The position numbers and the translations under genes are program-made. Positions 24,194 to 34,414 of a stretch of DNA of 64,000 nt are shown here, piece by piece. The DNA lies in contig NZ_FODN01000004.1 of assembly GCF_900110375.1 (NCBI RefSeq), forward strand, positions 1 to 64,000, given 5' to 3'. The notes under the pieces were generated by a model. The model was not told the origin of the DNA. It was given only the letters and a program-made list of their open reading frames with translations, and did not search any database. The stretch's first letter is position 1, and each line of letters opens with the position of its first letter. This DNA comes from Flavobacterium sinopsychrotolerans. Its GTDB lineage: Bacteria; Bacteroidota; Bacteroidia; Flavobacteriales; Flavobacteriaceae.

Positions 24194-25936
24194 ATGAAAA
24201 CAATAATACATAAAAAACTAAATGAATTACAAGCAACTGCTATTTGCGGAAATGACATAAGTTCATCCTGTCTTTACGTATCGGCACTTACGATTATGTA
24301 TGCGGGCCAATATGCTTGGATTTCGTTACTTTTTGTTGCGGTTGTCCTTTTTTTATTCAGAAAAATATATGGTGAAGTAGTTGGTGCAATTCCACTTAAT
24401 GGTGGTGCTTATAACGTATTGTTAAACACTTCGTCCAAAAGGATGGCATCACTTGCAGCAACATTAACAGTGTTATCGTATATGGCTACCGCAGTAATCT
24501 CTTCATCTGAAGGTATGCATTATCTCCACGGAATAGTACCAGAAATTGACATCACAATAACTACAGTAATTGTTTTAGTCGCTTTTACCGGTTTGGCTAT
24601 TTTAGGAATTGGAGAATCTGCTTTTGTTGCTGTCTTTATTTTTCTAATTCATTTAATCACCCTTAGCCTATTGGTATTTGCATCAGGCTGGTTTCTTTTT
24701 AATCATGGTTTACAAACTTTTCATATCAATTGGAGTCTTCCAGTTACCTCAGGCGGGATTGTTAGGGCACTTTTCTTAGGATTTTCAGCTGCAATGTTAG
24801 GAATTTCGGGTTTTGAAAGTTCTGCTAATTTTGTGGAAGAACAAGAACATGGGGTGTTTCCAAAAACACTTCGTAATATGTGGGCAATAGTGAGTTTTTT
24901 CAATCCTTTACTAGCTTTATTATTGATATGCATAATCCCGCTGGCAGAAGTTGGTGAACATAAAGAATCCCTGCTTGCCTTTTTAGGTCAAACAACCGGC
25001 GGATCGTGGCTTGCTTATCTTATTTCCATCGACGCCGTTTTGGTCCTATGTGGAGCTGTATTAACCTCATTTGTTGGCGTTTCTGGGTTACTAAATCGTA
25101 TGACTTTAGACAGAATCCTACCCAATTACTTTTTGAAACAAAATAAGAGAGGTTCAAATTATAGAATAATTATCAGCTTTCTAATATTATGCATTTCCGT
25201 ATTATTTGTTACTGGTGGAAATCTTGTTGCACTTGCCGGCGTTTACACGTTCTCTTTTCTGGCAGTAATGGGATTATTTGGTATTGGAAATTTATTATTG
25301 AAATTTAAACGAAAAAAACTGCCCAGACCTGAAAGAGCTCGTGGAATTTCGGTAGTTATTGCCGTATCATTAGTAATCACTGCTTTTGTAGGTAATGTCC
25401 AATTGAATGTTGATTCCTTTTATACTTTTATCAAATATCTGATTCCTTCATTGCTATTTATTGGTATCATGTTAAACAGGTCTTTTCTAATCCAGCTATC
25501 AATTGATGCCTTAGAATATTTTTACAAACCTCTACGCCGATTCGTTATATTCAGTAATCGTTATTTGATGAAAATGAATAAAAAAATCCATTCTCAGGAA
25601 TTTGTTTTTTTTACAAAAGGAGATGATGTTGCAATTTTAAATAAAGTAATGCAATATGTAGAAAATAATGAAACGACTAAGAAATTAAAAATTGTCAATG
25701 TAAAACGGGAAGGCGAAAATAATGATTCACTCATAATTGACCTTAAAGTTCTTGACCGCGCTTATCCTGAAATTGACATTGAATTCATTGAATTAGAAGG
25801 TACTTTTGGTCCGGAAATCATTGACGAATTATCAAAAAAATGGAATATTCCTAAAAATTTCATGTTTATTGGTTCGCCAGGTAATCGTTTCTCTTACAGA
25901 GTCTCTGAATTAGGCGGTGTTAGATTAATTATGTAA
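24194..25936 (+). CDS. APC-superfamily amino-acid permease with C-terminal soluble domain
   Basis: A 580-residue transporter. Residues 1-435 form about twelve membrane helices with the APC fold; the first helix contains ATAICGNDISSSCLY, the unwound-helix region of APC carriers, and GEVVGAIPLNGGAYN is the conserved second-helix motif. The last roughly 125 residues are a soluble alpha/beta domain (KLKIVNVKREGENNDSLIIDLKVLDR), as in regulatory tails of some cation-chloride or amino-acid carriers. The substrate is not predictable. It is transcribed alone. Confidence 0.88.
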   Translation: MKTIIHKKLNELQATAICGNDISSSCLYVSALTIMYAGQYAWISLLFVAVVLFLFRKIYGEVVGAIPLNGGAYNVLLNTSSKRMASLAATLTVLSYMATAVISSSEGMHYLHGIVPEIDITITTVIVLVAFTGLAILGIGESAFVAVFIFLIHLITLSLLVFASGWFLFNHGLQTFHINWSLPVTSGGIVRALFLGFSAAMLGISGFESSANFVEEQEHGVFPKTLRNMWAIVSFFNPLLALLLICIIPLAEVGEHKESLLAFLGQTTGGSWLAYLISIDAVLVLCGAVLTSFVGVSGLLNRMTLDRILPNYFLKQNKRGSNYRIIISFLILCISVLFVTGGNLVALAGVYTFSFLAVMGLFGIGNLLLKFKRKKLPRPERARGISVVIAVSLVITAFVGNVQLNVDSFYTFIKYLIPSLLFIGIMLNRSFLIQLSIDALEYFYKPLRRFVIFSNRYLMKMNKKIHSQEFVFFTKGDDVAILNKVMQYVENNETTKKLKIVNVKREGENNDSLIIDLKVLDRAYPEIDIEFIELEGTFGPEIIDELSKKWNIPKNFMFIGSPGNRFSYRVSELGGVRLIM

Positions 25937-26016
25937 TTTTTGCACTCACGCAATGAAAACACCTTGAACTTTAAATATCTAGAATTCAAACAAATAGAAA
26001 ATTAATTTTAATCCGC

Positions 26017-26024
26017 TATATTTG
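26017..26024 (+). promoter_or_regulatory. -7 box TATATTTG upstream of the AI-2E-type exporter
   Basis: An exact TAnnTTTG match about 98 bp before the ATG at 26122. No convincing -33 TTG is seen. Confidence 0.4.
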
Positions 26025-26121
26025 TTATACCAGAAAAAATCGTTTTTATTTTCAAAAAATGAAATACTAGCCTGCAATTCCAAAATAGAAATTTGAAATA
26101 ACGATTATAATCCAAATTTGT

Positions 26122-27210
26122 ATGTTACAATCTTCTAAAACGCCAGTTCCATTTCAATCCAACAGGAGATTTTCTGTTTTAGAAATACTCCAGTTTATAG
26201 TCTTGGCTTCTTTAATTCTGTACTTTGGCAAAACACTATTTATTCCGTTAAGTTTTTCGTTACTCATTGGTTTTATCTTGTATCCTATTTGTAAATGGAT
26301 GGAAACAAAAGGCATTAATAAAGGAATTGCAATTGTTATTTCTATTTTGGGAGTCACACTTTTGGTGGGAGCTGTACTCTATCTATTATTCGCACAGTTC
26401 TCAGAATTCTTGCAAGAATGGCAATCTTTAAGAACCAAACTAACCGAAACGATACATCAATTGAGTCTTTTTATTTCAGAGCGATTTGATATTAGTTTAG
26501 AAAAACAAACGGAATTTATCAATAATACGCTCAATAATTCTGGTTCTCAAGCTTTTTCAATAGTTCGGAATACCGCTTATTCTCTCTCTGAATCAGCATT
26601 TTTTCTAATCATGATTCCTGTTTTCTCTGCATTAATACTTTTCCACCGCCAAATGTTATCAAATGCTTTGTATGAACTTTTCCCTCCCGAAAGAAAAAAC
26701 ACCATTCATGAAATCCTTGTTGAAACCATTCATGAATATTACAATTTCATCAAAGGAATGTTGGTAGTTTATTTAATAGTTGGATTATTAAACAGCATTG
26801 GACTTTGGATAATTGGAGTGCCAAATCCCTTTCTATTTGGTTTTATAGCCTCAATCCTCACTTTCATTCCGTATGTGGGCATTATGATATCGTCGCTATT
26901 GCCCATTGCCGTTTCCTGGATAACGTACAATTCTATTTGGTATCCATTAGCTGTTATTGCCGTTTTTTCTATTGTTCAAGCACTTGAAGCTTATATTATA
27001 TTTCCTTTTGCTGTAGGAAGCCGCTTGAAAATAAATACATTGGTTATCATTATTGTAGTAATCGTAGGAGGTATTATTTGGGGCGCTGCAGGAATGATTC
27101 TGTTCATTCCGTTCATAAGCATCATAAAGTTGATTGCGGACCGCACACCAAGCTTAAAGATGTTATCCGTTTTATTGGGAGACGGTGAACAAAAGAAAAC
27201 TACGAAATAA
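26122..27210 (+). CDS. AI-2E family (PerM/TqsA-like) membrane transporter
   Basis: A 362-residue inner-membrane protein with about eight hydrophobic helices in the AI-2E transporter arrangement: a helix pair at residues 20-60, an extended coil (FLQEWQSLRTKLTETIHQLSLFISERF), and the conserved LNSIGLWIIGVPNPFLFGFIASILTFIPYVGIMI segment. Family members export autoinducer-2 or act as Na+/H+ antiporters; the role here is unknown. Its stop lies 1 bp from the stop of convergent menC, and no terminator hairpin separates them. Confidence 0.9.
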   Translation: MLQSSKTPVPFQSNRRFSVLEILQFIVLASLILYFGKTLFIPLSFSLLIGFILYPICKWMETKGINKGIAIVISILGVTLLVGAVLYLLFAQFSEFLQEWQSLRTKLTETIHQLSLFISERFDISLEKQTEFINNTLNNSGSQAFSIVRNTAYSLSESAFFLIMIPVFSALILFHRQMLSNALYELFPPERKNTIHEILVETIHEYYNFIKGMLVVYLIVGLLNSIGLWIIGVPNPFLFGFIASILTFIPYVGIMISSLLPIAVSWITYNSIWYPLAVIAVFSIVQALEAYIIFPFAVGSRLKINTLVIIIVVIVGGIIWGAAGMILFIPFISIIKLIADRTPSLKMLSVLLGDGEQKKTTK

Positions 27211-27211
27211 T

Positions 27212-28258
27212 CTATTTCAAAAGCGCAAAATCAAATGTCCAATCCAGCTCTTTTTTATACCATAATTGTCCTTTTGAAACTTCCAGCGGACAGTCAAAAT
27301 TATTGGTATAAAGCGCTCCGGTTCCTAATCCCTGAGGCATTAAATTCTGTTGTAAAAAGGTCCATTGCGCAATGGCATTCAGTCCAATATTACTCTCCAA
27401 AGCAGAGGTAATCCACCACCCTATTTTATGCTTTTCAGCCAATGAAATCCATTCTTGTGTGCCTCGAAAACCACCTACAAAACTAGGCTTCAAGATGATG
27501 TATTGCGGTCTGATTTTCTCTAATAATTTCTCTTTTTCTTCTAATGCAAACACTCCGATTAGCTCTTCATCCAAAGCAATAGGAAAAGGAGTAGTTTTAC
27601 ATAACTCTGCCATCCTGTCAGTACGGTTTTTTTGTATCGGTTGCTCAATACTATGCAACTTAAATTCAGATAGTTGAATTAATTTATCTAAAGCTTTATC
27701 TTCATCAAAAGCCCCGTTCGCATCCACCCGAATTTCGACTTGTTCCGGAGTAAAATGTTCCCTAATAAATCGCAATAATTGCAATTCTTTATCGAAATCT
27801 ATCGCTCCTATTTTGAGTTTTATGCATCGAAAACCTTGTGCCAGTTTTTCCTCAATTTGCTCTTTCATAAACGACTCCTCGCCCATCCAAACTAAACCAT
27901 TTATCAGTATCGATTTTACACCATTTGTAAAGTCCGAAGGGAATAACAAAAAAGGAGTTTCACTCACTAAAGATTGAAACGCCATTTCGACTCCAAATTG
28001 TATCGAAGGAAACTCTAATAAAGCTTCCCAAAGCTTGTCTTTTCCCAAGTTAATATTGTCGCAAGTCCATTTCAATTTTTCTTCATAATCTGATCGATCA
28101 TCAATACTCAATCCGCGAAGGATTCCACATTCTCCGATTCCCTTTTTACCATCTTGTTCCAAGACGATAAACCAAGTTTCTTTTTCGGTCATAACGCCAC
28201 GGGAAGTCCCCGATGGTCGTTTGAAATCCAGAATGTATTTGTGGTAGGTTGCTTTCAA
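27212..28258 (-). CDS. menC: o-Succinylbenzoate synthase
   Basis: A 348-residue enolase-superfamily enzyme that dehydrates SHCHC to o-succinylbenzoate in menaquinone synthesis. The catalytic lysine motif CIKLKIG, metal ligands in VRVDANGAF, IEQPI and ALDEEL, and ILKPSFVGGF are present. The start is a TTG at 28258: no ATG exists nearby in frame, and the sequence MKATYHKYILDFKRPSGTSRG matches where relatives begin. It is part of the minus-strand men group but separated from menA by TPR and UPF0173 genes. Confidence 0.92.
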   Translation of the reverse strand: MKATYHKYILDFKRPSGTSRGVMTEKETWFIVLEQDGKKGIGECGILRGLSIDDRSDYEEKLKWTCDNINLGKDKLWEALLEFPSIQFGVEMAFQSLVSETPFLLFPSDFTNGVKSILINGLVWMGEESFMKEQIEEKLAQGFRCIKLKIGAIDFDKELQLLRFIREHFTPEQVEIRVDANGAFDEDKALDKLIQLSEFKLHSIEQPIQKNRTDRMAELCKTTPFPIALDEELIGVFALEEKEKLLEKIRPQYIILKPSFVGGFRGTQEWISLAEKHKIGWWITSALESNIGLNAIAQWTFLQQNLMPQGLGTGALYTNNFDCPLEVSKGQLWYKKELDWTFDFALLK

Positions 28259-28321
28259 GAAATTATGAGTTATGAGTTATTTTAATTTGGCAAACTTGTA
28301 TCTAATTAATTGTATCAAAAC

Positions 28322-29527
28322 TTAATCCACTAACTTCAAAATTCTTTCAAAATCACTGGAAGTTATTCCTGCCTTTTTGAAAGCAGCAAAATCTTGTTTT
28401 ATTTTTTGAGTCCAACTCAAACTATCCGTGACGTTTTGAGATTGATACTCTTTATAAATAGCTTTTGCTGACGAATAATTATCATTTAATAAATAAGCGT
28501 GCGCCAAATTCATTTGTATCAATAACTCCGTATTATCAAGCTTCTCGCCTTCTTTTAGGAATTTAATCGCTTTACCGTATTGCTTCGTCAAAAGATAACT
28601 ATTTCCTATTGCATTGTAATCCAAAGCAGTTGCTTTTCCATAATTGATTATCGTTGTAAATTTCAAAATGGCTTCGCCTTGCTTTCCTTGTTTTGCTAAT
28701 GCAGCGGCTTGCTTGCGCAAATCGTCATAAACACTTTTAGAAAGACTGCTTTCACCAAAACAACTGTTACCAAAATCTTTAAACGCTTTAGAACGCTCTA
28801 CAGCCAATAATTTCTGGAATTCCTTAAACTTATACTTGGATTGAATTTTATCGAGAATACAAACGCAAAAATCATCTGAATTGGTCATTTTTTGAGCCAA
28901 ATTGGATGTTTTACATTGATCGATGATTGCTTTTCTGTTTTCAAGTGTCCAGCCACGACTGAGTGTATTATCGACCCACGGCACAACTTCCAGAATAATT
29001 TTTTGGTTCATGATCCAGTTTTTACTTTCAAAACCAAACCATAAATTTCCAGAATTCGATTGCATACAAGCAGATTTCTCAGATGAAAGTCGTTTAGCAT
29101 CTTTGCTTACTGGCGTATCCTGAACCAGACAAGCGTCATCAGTTTTTCCGTTTTCTTTATATTTTGTAGCTAATTCAGCGCTAGAAAAAACTGCATACTT
29201 GCATTTGTCATCTCCTGAGATTTTTGACAATATAAAAACTGCTCCTGCTGAACCTTGACTAATCCCCGTTGGGTCTGGTATAGCTTTCAAAACAGAAACT
29301 AAACTGCCCGCCATTTGCTGGTTTTTGTCCAAAAGTGTTATTCTATAAACGACTTCGGTGGTACCTTCAGGAAAATCTTGAGTTTTTATGATGATTCTGT
29401 CTCTTGCGGAAACAGAAATTTCTTCGGTTGTACCACGGGTTTTATCCCAATAGCCGTCTTTTTGAGAGAAAACAGATTGAAAGGAAATAAATGCTACTAT
29501 TATTAAAGCTATTTTTTGAATATTCAT
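28322..29527 (-). CDS. Secreted TPR protein
   Basis: A 401-residue exported protein (signal peptide ending SFQSVFSQKDG). The N-terminal 170 residues form a beta-rich domain (YRITLLDKNQQMAGSLVSVLK), and the C-terminal half has two to three tetratricopeptide units (ALDYNAIGNSYLLTKQYGKAIKFL; LIQMNLAHAYLLNDNYSSAKAIY). It is probably periplasmic. No men-related function is evident. It lies 63 bp upstream of menC on the same strand and may be co-transcribed. Confidence 0.85.
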   Translation of the reverse strand: MNIQKIALIIVAFISFQSVFSQKDGYWDKTRGTTEEISVSARDRIIIKTQDFPEGTTEVVYRITLLDKNQQMAGSLVSVLKAIPDPTGISQGSAGAVFILSKISGDDKCKYAVFSSAELATKYKENGKTDDACLVQDTPVSKDAKRLSSEKSACMQSNSGNLWFGFESKNWIMNQKIILEVVPWVDNTLSRGWTLENRKAIIDQCKTSNLAQKMTNSDDFCVCILDKIQSKYKFKEFQKLLAVERSKAFKDFGNSCFGESSLSKSVYDDLRKQAAALAKQGKQGEAILKFTTIINYGKATALDYNAIGNSYLLTKQYGKAIKFLKEGEKLDNTELLIQMNLAHAYLLNDNYSSAKAIYKEYQSQNVTDSLSWTQKIKQDFAAFKKAGITSSDFERILKLVD

Positions 29528-29695
29528 TTTCTTGATTAACGTTTTTTAGCCCAGATTACTTCACTTAATTTTTATTTACATAGGGGTTCATTGAACTTCG
29601 TTTGCAGTGAAAATCCTTTTTATCAGCCTTTTTCGGCTGATTAAAAGATTGCAACAAATAGCTGGAGATTGCTTCGAAAAACTCACAATGACTAA

Positions 29696-30373
29696 TTACA
29701 ATTCGATGGAACTTCCTATTTCCAGCAACATCAAATCTTTTCCTTTGTTGAAGAATTTACGAATGGATTCCTCATGGTCAATTTCGATATAACCGAAAGT
29801 ATCGTAATGGTAGCCCAGAATTTTATCGCAATCCAAGAAATCAGAAGCAATAATGGCATCTTCGACATCCATAGTGAAATTATCGCCTATCGGCAAAATT
29901 GCTAAATCAAGTTTAGTTCGCATCGGAATGAGTTTCATATCCATTGTCAGCGCCGTATCACCAGCAATGTAGATATTTTTATGTTCGCCTTCAATGACAA
30001 AACCGCCCGGATTCCCCCCATAACTGCCGTCAGGAAAAGAACTGGAATGAATCGCATTTACATATTTCAGTTTTCCAAAATCGAAATTCCAACTTCCGCC
30101 ATGATTCATGGGATGTGATTGAAAGCCTTTTGCTCCATAATAACCTGCAATTTCTGCATTAGAAACAATTACCGCATTGGTTCTTTTGGCAATTGCCTCG
30201 ACATCGAGAATATGGTCCCCGTGAGCGTGCGTAAGCAAAATATAATCGGCTTTTAAAGTGTCAATGTCAATATGCGCTGCATTTGGATTAGCCGAAATAT
30301 AAGGATCTACAATAATGTGTTTTCCTCCAACTTCTATACCTAATGACGCATGACCGTAAAATGTTATTTTCAT
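29696..30373 (-). CDS. UPF0173 metal-dependent hydrolase
   Basis: A 225-residue metallo-beta-lactamase-fold hydrolase of the UPF0173 family. The zinc-binding LTHAHGDHILD motif is at about residues 47-57, with IYIAGDTALTMDM and ILGYHYDTFGYIEID later. The full fold is present, but the substrate for this family is unknown. It lies 44 bp downstream of menA on the minus strand and is probably co-transcribed. The 168-bp gap to the TPR gene shows no gene on either strand. Confidence 0.92.
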   Translation of the reverse strand: MKITFYGHASLGIEVGGKHIIVDPYISANPNAAHIDIDTLKADYILLTHAHGDHILDVEAIAKRTNAVIVSNAEIAGYYGAKGFQSHPMNHGGSWNFDFGKLKYVNAIHSSSFPDGSYGGNPGGFVIEGEHKNIYIAGDTALTMDMKLIPMRTKLDLAILPIGDNFTMDVEDAIIASDFLDCDKILGYHYDTFGYIEIDHEESIRKFFNKGKDLMLLEIGSSIEL

Positions 30374-30417
30374 ATTTATTGATTTAAAATGGAATAATTC
30401 CCTACTTGATTATTAAT

Positions 30418-31380
30418 TTATCTGCCGCCTAAAAAAGTATTTACAATGATATCCGAAAAAAAGTAAATCATACCTAACGACAATAAAACCGAAAGTGCAA
30501 AAGTACTCAATGCAAGTTTTTTTAATTCAGGATCTAATTCCTTAGCGTTTTGATTTTTATAGACCGTATTTAAATGCTTAATTAAAGGAATGTAAGCCAA
30601 TAAAAACAAGTATTGATCAAAGTGAAAATCGTCAATAATCGCAAAAATCAACACCAAAACCATCGCCGTAACAATCAAAATGTAATGATATATTTTAGCT
30701 TTGGATCCGCCAATTTTTACGACAATTGTATTTTTATTTGACTTCCTATCGGATTCTTCATCACGCATATTGTTCAAATTCAAAACACCCACGCTCAATA
30801 ATCCAATAGCAACCGCCGGCAAAACCAACAACGCATCCAATTGTTTCGAGTATAAAAAATTCACTCCTAAAGTACTCACCAATCCGAAAAATACAAACAC
30901 AAATACATCGCCAAATCCACGGTAGCCGTACGCCGTATTTCCAACCGTGTAACGAATTGCAGATACAATGGAAAGAATTCCCAATACTAAATAGAAAAAG
31001 GAATACCATAAATTTGTATCTCTAAACGCATAATAAATCAATAACATCGCTGAAAGCAACGTCAAGGCTGATGTCATTATAATGGCTCGTTTCATGGCTT
31101 GTGGAGTAATCACACCGCTTTGTATCGCGCGTTTTGGCCCTACACGATCCTCATTATCCGTTCCTTTCATGCCGTCACCGTAATCATTAGCAAAATTGGA
31201 CAGTATCTGCAATCCTAATGTTGTCAATATAGCAAATCCAAACAATCGCCAATTAAAGACCTCGGTTGGCGTTAATATACTATCTGTTGGGTGCGCCAAA
31301 GCATACATACTACCCACTATTATTCCAGAAACCGATAATGGTAAGGTTCGTAATCGTGCGGCTTCAATCCAATGTTTCAT
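30418..31380 (-). CDS. menA: 1,4-Dihydroxy-2-naphthoate polyprenyltransferase
   Basis: A 320-residue UbiA-family integral membrane enzyme that prenylates DHNA to demethylmenaquinone. The first Asp-rich motif (NFANDYGDGMKGTDNEDRVGPKRA) and the second (NNMRDEESDRKSNK) are both clear, among about nine membrane helices. Start and length match MenA. It lies downstream of the PH-domain pair on the minus strand and just ahead of UPF0173. Confidence 0.95.
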   Translation of the reverse strand: MKHWIEAARLRTLPLSVSGIIVGSMYALAHPTDSILTPTEVFNWRLFGFAILTTLGLQILSNFANDYGDGMKGTDNEDRVGPKRAIQSGVITPQAMKRAIIMTSALTLLSAMLLIYYAFRDTNLWYSFFYLVLGILSIVSAIRYTVGNTAYGYRGFGDVFVFVFFGLVSTLGVNFLYSKQLDALLVLPAVAIGLLSVGVLNLNNMRDEESDRKSNKNTIVVKIGGSKAKIYHYILIVTAMVLVLIFAIIDDFHFDQYLFLLAYIPLIKHLNTVYKNQNAKELDPELKKLALSTFALSVLLSLGMIYFFSDIIVNTFLGGR

Positions 31381-31463
31381 ATTTTTTTATTTAAAAATTT
31401 GCAGTTTAAAACTTAAGATTTGTTGCACAGACAACTTTAAACCTTACACTTTAAACCATTTTG

Positions 31464-32978
31464 TTAAATCCAATTGCTATCGGAAGTTTCTATTTCGTAC
31501 AACCAACGGTTGACTTGTTGTTTTACTATTGAATAATTCGCTAACTGAAAAGCAATATTTCCTCCTGCAGTATGCAATGTTATGGAACCAATATTCAACT
31601 TTTTATGCCAGAAAAGCTGCGAAGTTGTAATTGCTTGTATTTTACTGGGCTCAATAATATCATTGCTGATGTCCCAAGCGCCACTTTGCTTTATTATAAA
31701 ATTCTCGTGAATGAATAATCGGTTATTTTTAAATTTAAAATACTGGATTAATCCAATAACAACTAAATACACCGGCACAACATAACTATATTCAAAAATT
31801 ATAGGCTCAAGCCAATATCCAATCCCTAAAAATCCAAACAAAGGTAATCCTATTGAAATAAAAACAGAAAAAATAAGTTTACGAAAATTAGGTTGCAACA
31901 TCAACCCTTTTTCAGGAATTTTATGAAACAATAATCTCAATATCGAATCTCTCTCTGCTTCACTACATCCCGGAATTTCAATTATTGATTTTCGTTCTTC
32001 TTTTTCTCCGCTGGTCGCTTGTCTAATTTTCAGCTCCAGAATCCCCATTTTCTTTTGGAAATAATTCCTTTTAACGGTCGTAATCTGAACTTTTTCAGGC
32101 TTGATAATAGTGCTTTTTGTGTTTAACAACCCAAAAGACAACAACAAAGACCCTTTTTGTCGGGTTATTTTGTAATCATAATATTTAAAAATGATTCGAA
32201 TGATATTGATCACCAAAACGATCCCAAACAAAAATAGTATTGATCCTAATATAGTTTGAAAGACAAAGCTTTCGTCAATATAAGTCCCCATTTTTTCTTT
32301 ATAAATAGTACTGTCGTCTCCAAAATTCTGTAAATTCTCGTAAATCGTACTGAAGAAAATTACTAGCAAAGCGATACTTCTTTCGTAATTTGACGTTATC
32401 CCAACTTTTAGCAAACTCAAAAAGCTTATTTTGATGAAAGGATGAGCCGCTTCAAATAGTTTTTGTTCGGTTTGCTCCAAGGTAGTTGTTTCTGTTCCAA
32501 TTGTAGTCTTTAGCTCTTCATTTTCTAATAAATGGAATTTCAAATCCAAAGCCAATTCATGTGAAATCGCTTTGATAGCGCCTTCTTTTTTATTGCTTCC
32601 GGCTGTATCCACATCCAATTCATAAACCCCAATTAACTTTTGAATAAAAGACTGATTGATATTTACTTGTTGGATTTTACACAGTTGAATCGAGGTTTTG
32701 GTTTTATTAAAAACGCCTTCTGTAATGATAAATTCGTCGTTTTCGGAATCCAAAAAGAAAGTAAAATTCAGGTATTTCAAATAAGAAACAACCCCAATAC
32801 TTGCAAATACGGCAATCATCCCAAGGAAAAAATACAATTTATTAACCTCGTCGAACTTAAAAATCCAAAGCACAATCATAGGCCACAAAGCTCTGGCATA
32901 TTGCTGAAGCGTGTAAAAAAACATTACCAAAATACCTATTGAAGATTGCCTCTGTGGCTGACTAAAATCGGCTCCCAT
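31464..32978 (-). CDS. YdbT-like bacterial PH-domain membrane protein
   Basis: A 504-residue membrane protein with three bPH2 domains separated by paired transmembrane helices, as in Bacillus YdbT: domain starts appear near residues 65, 275 and 405, each with a pattern like KTKSTIIKPEKVQITTVKRNYFQKKMGI. Its start codon overlaps the stop of the upstream YdbS-like gene. In Bacillus this pair protects against certain bacteriocins and envelope stress; that role here is inference. It lies between menB and menA. Confidence 0.88.
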   Translation of the reverse strand: MGADFSQPQRQSSIGILVMFFYTLQQYARALWPMIVLWIFKFDEVNKLYFFLGMIAVFASIGVVSYLKYLNFTFFLDSENDEFIITEGVFNKTKTSIQLCKIQQVNINQSFIQKLIGVYELDVDTAGSNKKEGAIKAISHELALDLKFHLLENEELKTTIGTETTTLEQTEQKLFEAAHPFIKISFLSLLKVGITSNYERSIALLVIFFSTIYENLQNFGDDSTIYKEKMGTYIDESFVFQTILGSILFLFGIVLVINIIRIIFKYYDYKITRQKGSLLLSFGLLNTKSTIIKPEKVQITTVKRNYFQKKMGILELKIRQATSGEKEERKSIIEIPGCSEAERDSILRLLFHKIPEKGLMLQPNFRKLIFSVFISIGLPLFGFLGIGYWLEPIIFEYSYVVPVYLVVIGLIQYFKFKNNRLFIHENFIIKQSGAWDISNDIIEPSKIQAITTSQLFWHKKLNIGSITLHTAGGNIAFQLANYSIVKQQVNRWLYEIETSDSNWI

Positions 32979-33499
32979 TACAATTGCTTTTGTATTTTAC
33001 CCATCAACAATTGTTTGATATTTTCGGCTTGCTCTTTTTCGATTCCAGGGATTTCAATATCACTAGAACTTCCACCAGCAGTAAAAATTTCAATTTTGGT
33101 CAGACCAAAATAACGTGAAATTAACCCTTCATGCAAAGCCACGTGCTGTACTCTATTATAAGGAATTACGATTGTATTTGTAGCAATAATTCCGTACCTG
33201 AAAAGCACATCGTGTTCTCGGAAAGCAAATCCTTTTTTCTTAAATCCAATAATAGAAAATGCTACCAACAAAACTGAGAATATAGGAATAACGACACCTA
33301 TGATCAACCAGACTCTTCCGGAAAATAGTTCGGGTTTAAACATGGAAACAAATATTGGAACAAGAATAAGTATTCCAATAAATAACGCCAAATTAATCAA
33401 TACCACCCAAATGTAGTTAGGATGCAAATTCGTAAAAGTGACTTCCTCAAATTTTGGAAGTTGGCGCGTATCAATCGTTTCGTTTGTGAAATTTTCCAT
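32978..33499 (-). CDS. YdbS-like bacterial PH-domain membrane protein
   Basis: A 173-residue protein with two N-terminal membrane helices (about residues 30-80) and one bPH2 domain (VIPYNRVQHVALHEGLISRYFGLTKIEIFTAGG). It matches YdbS, the usual partner of YdbT, whose gene it overlaps by one base at TAATG. The pair likely forms a membrane complex. Confidence 0.9.
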   Translation of the reverse strand: MENFTNETIDTRQLPKFEEVTFTNLHPNYIWVVLINLALFIGILILVPIFVSMFKPELFSGRVWLIIGVVIPIFSVLLVAFSIIGFKKKGFAFREHDVLFRYGIIATNTIVIPYNRVQHVALHEGLISRYFGLTKIEIFTAGGSSSDIEIPGIEKEQAENIKQLLMGKIQKQL

Positions 33500-33529
33500 T
33501 TATAAAATTTAGTTTAAAGCTTAAGGTTT

Positions 33530-33570
33530 TAAAGTTTAAAGTTCCTTTTCAAAACAACTTTAAACTTTAA
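33530..33570. repeat. AT-rich inverted repeat between menB and the PH-domain pair
   Basis: TAAAGTTTAAAGTT pairs with AACTTTAAACTTTA around a 13-base loop. TTTAAACTTTAAA-type hairpins are common spacers in flavobacterial genomes and may be a weak terminator after menB. Confidence 0.7.
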
Positions 33571-33583
33571 ACATCAAACTTTT

Positions 33584-34414
33584 TTACGGCAACCATTTTT
33601 TCTCAAAATTCGGTTTTCTTTTCTCCAGGAATGCGTTTCTTCCTTCTTTAGCTTCTTCAGTCATATATGCAAGTCTTGTAGCTTCACCAGCAAAAACCTG
33701 TTGTCCTACCATTCCATCATCCGTAAGATTCATCGCAAATTTCAGCATTTTAATCGCCATTGGAGATTTTTGCAAAATTTCCTGCGCCCATTCGTAAGCT
33801 GTATCTTCTAATTCAGCATGAGGAATCACAGCATTTACCATTCCCATATCCATTGCATCCTGAGCCGAATAATTGCGTCCCAAGAAGAAAATCTCGCGTG
33901 CTTTTTTCTGTCCAACCATTTTAGCCAAATAAGCCGAACCGTATCCACCGTCAAAACTGGTTACATCGGCGTCCGTTTGTTTGAAAATAGCGTGTTCTTT
34001 ACTCGCCAAAGTCAAATCGCACACCACATGCAAACTGTGTCCTCCACCTACAGCCCAACCTGGAACTACAGCGATAACTACTTTTGGCATGAATCGGATT
34101 AAACGCTGCACTTCTAAAATGTTCAAACGATGTTGTCCATCATCACCTACATAACCTTGATGCCCGCGTGCGTTTTGATCGCCGCCGCTGCAAAAAGAAT
34201 ACACGCCATCTTTAGACGAAGGCCCTTCGGCAGAAAGTAAAACTACTCCTATTGACGTATCTTCCTGTGCATCGTAAAAGGCATTATACAATTCAGCAGT
34301 TGTTTTCGGACGGAACGCATTGCGCACATCTGGTCTGTTAAACGCAATTCTGGCAACGCCATTGCATTTCTTATAAGTGATATCTTCGTATTCTTTAGCA
34401 GTGATCCAATCCAT
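33584..34414 (-). CDS. menB: 1,4-Dihydroxy-2-naphthoyl-CoA synthase
   Basis: A 276-residue crotonase-fold enzyme that closes the ring of o-succinylbenzoyl-CoA. Typical MenB features are RIAFNRPDVRNAFRPKT, FCSGGDQNARG and the active-site loop VVPGWAVGGGHSLHVVCDLTLAS, with QTDADVTSFDGGYGSAYLAK after it. Start MDWITAKEYEDITYKK matches the family. The following PH-domain genes are 84 bp downstream, across an AT-rich hairpin. Confidence 0.96.
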   Translation of the reverse strand: MDWITAKEYEDITYKKCNGVARIAFNRPDVRNAFRPKTTAELYNAFYDAQEDTSIGVVLLSAEGPSSKDGVYSFCSGGDQNARGHQGYVGDDGQHRLNILEVQRLIRFMPKVVIAVVPGWAVGGGHSLHVVCDLTLASKEHAIFKQTDADVTSFDGGYGSAYLAKMVGQKKAREIFFLGRNYSAQDAMDMGMVNAVIPHAELEDTAYEWAQEILQKSPMAIKMLKFAMNLTDDGMVGQQVFAGEATRLAYMTEEAKEGRNAFLEKRKPNFEKKWLP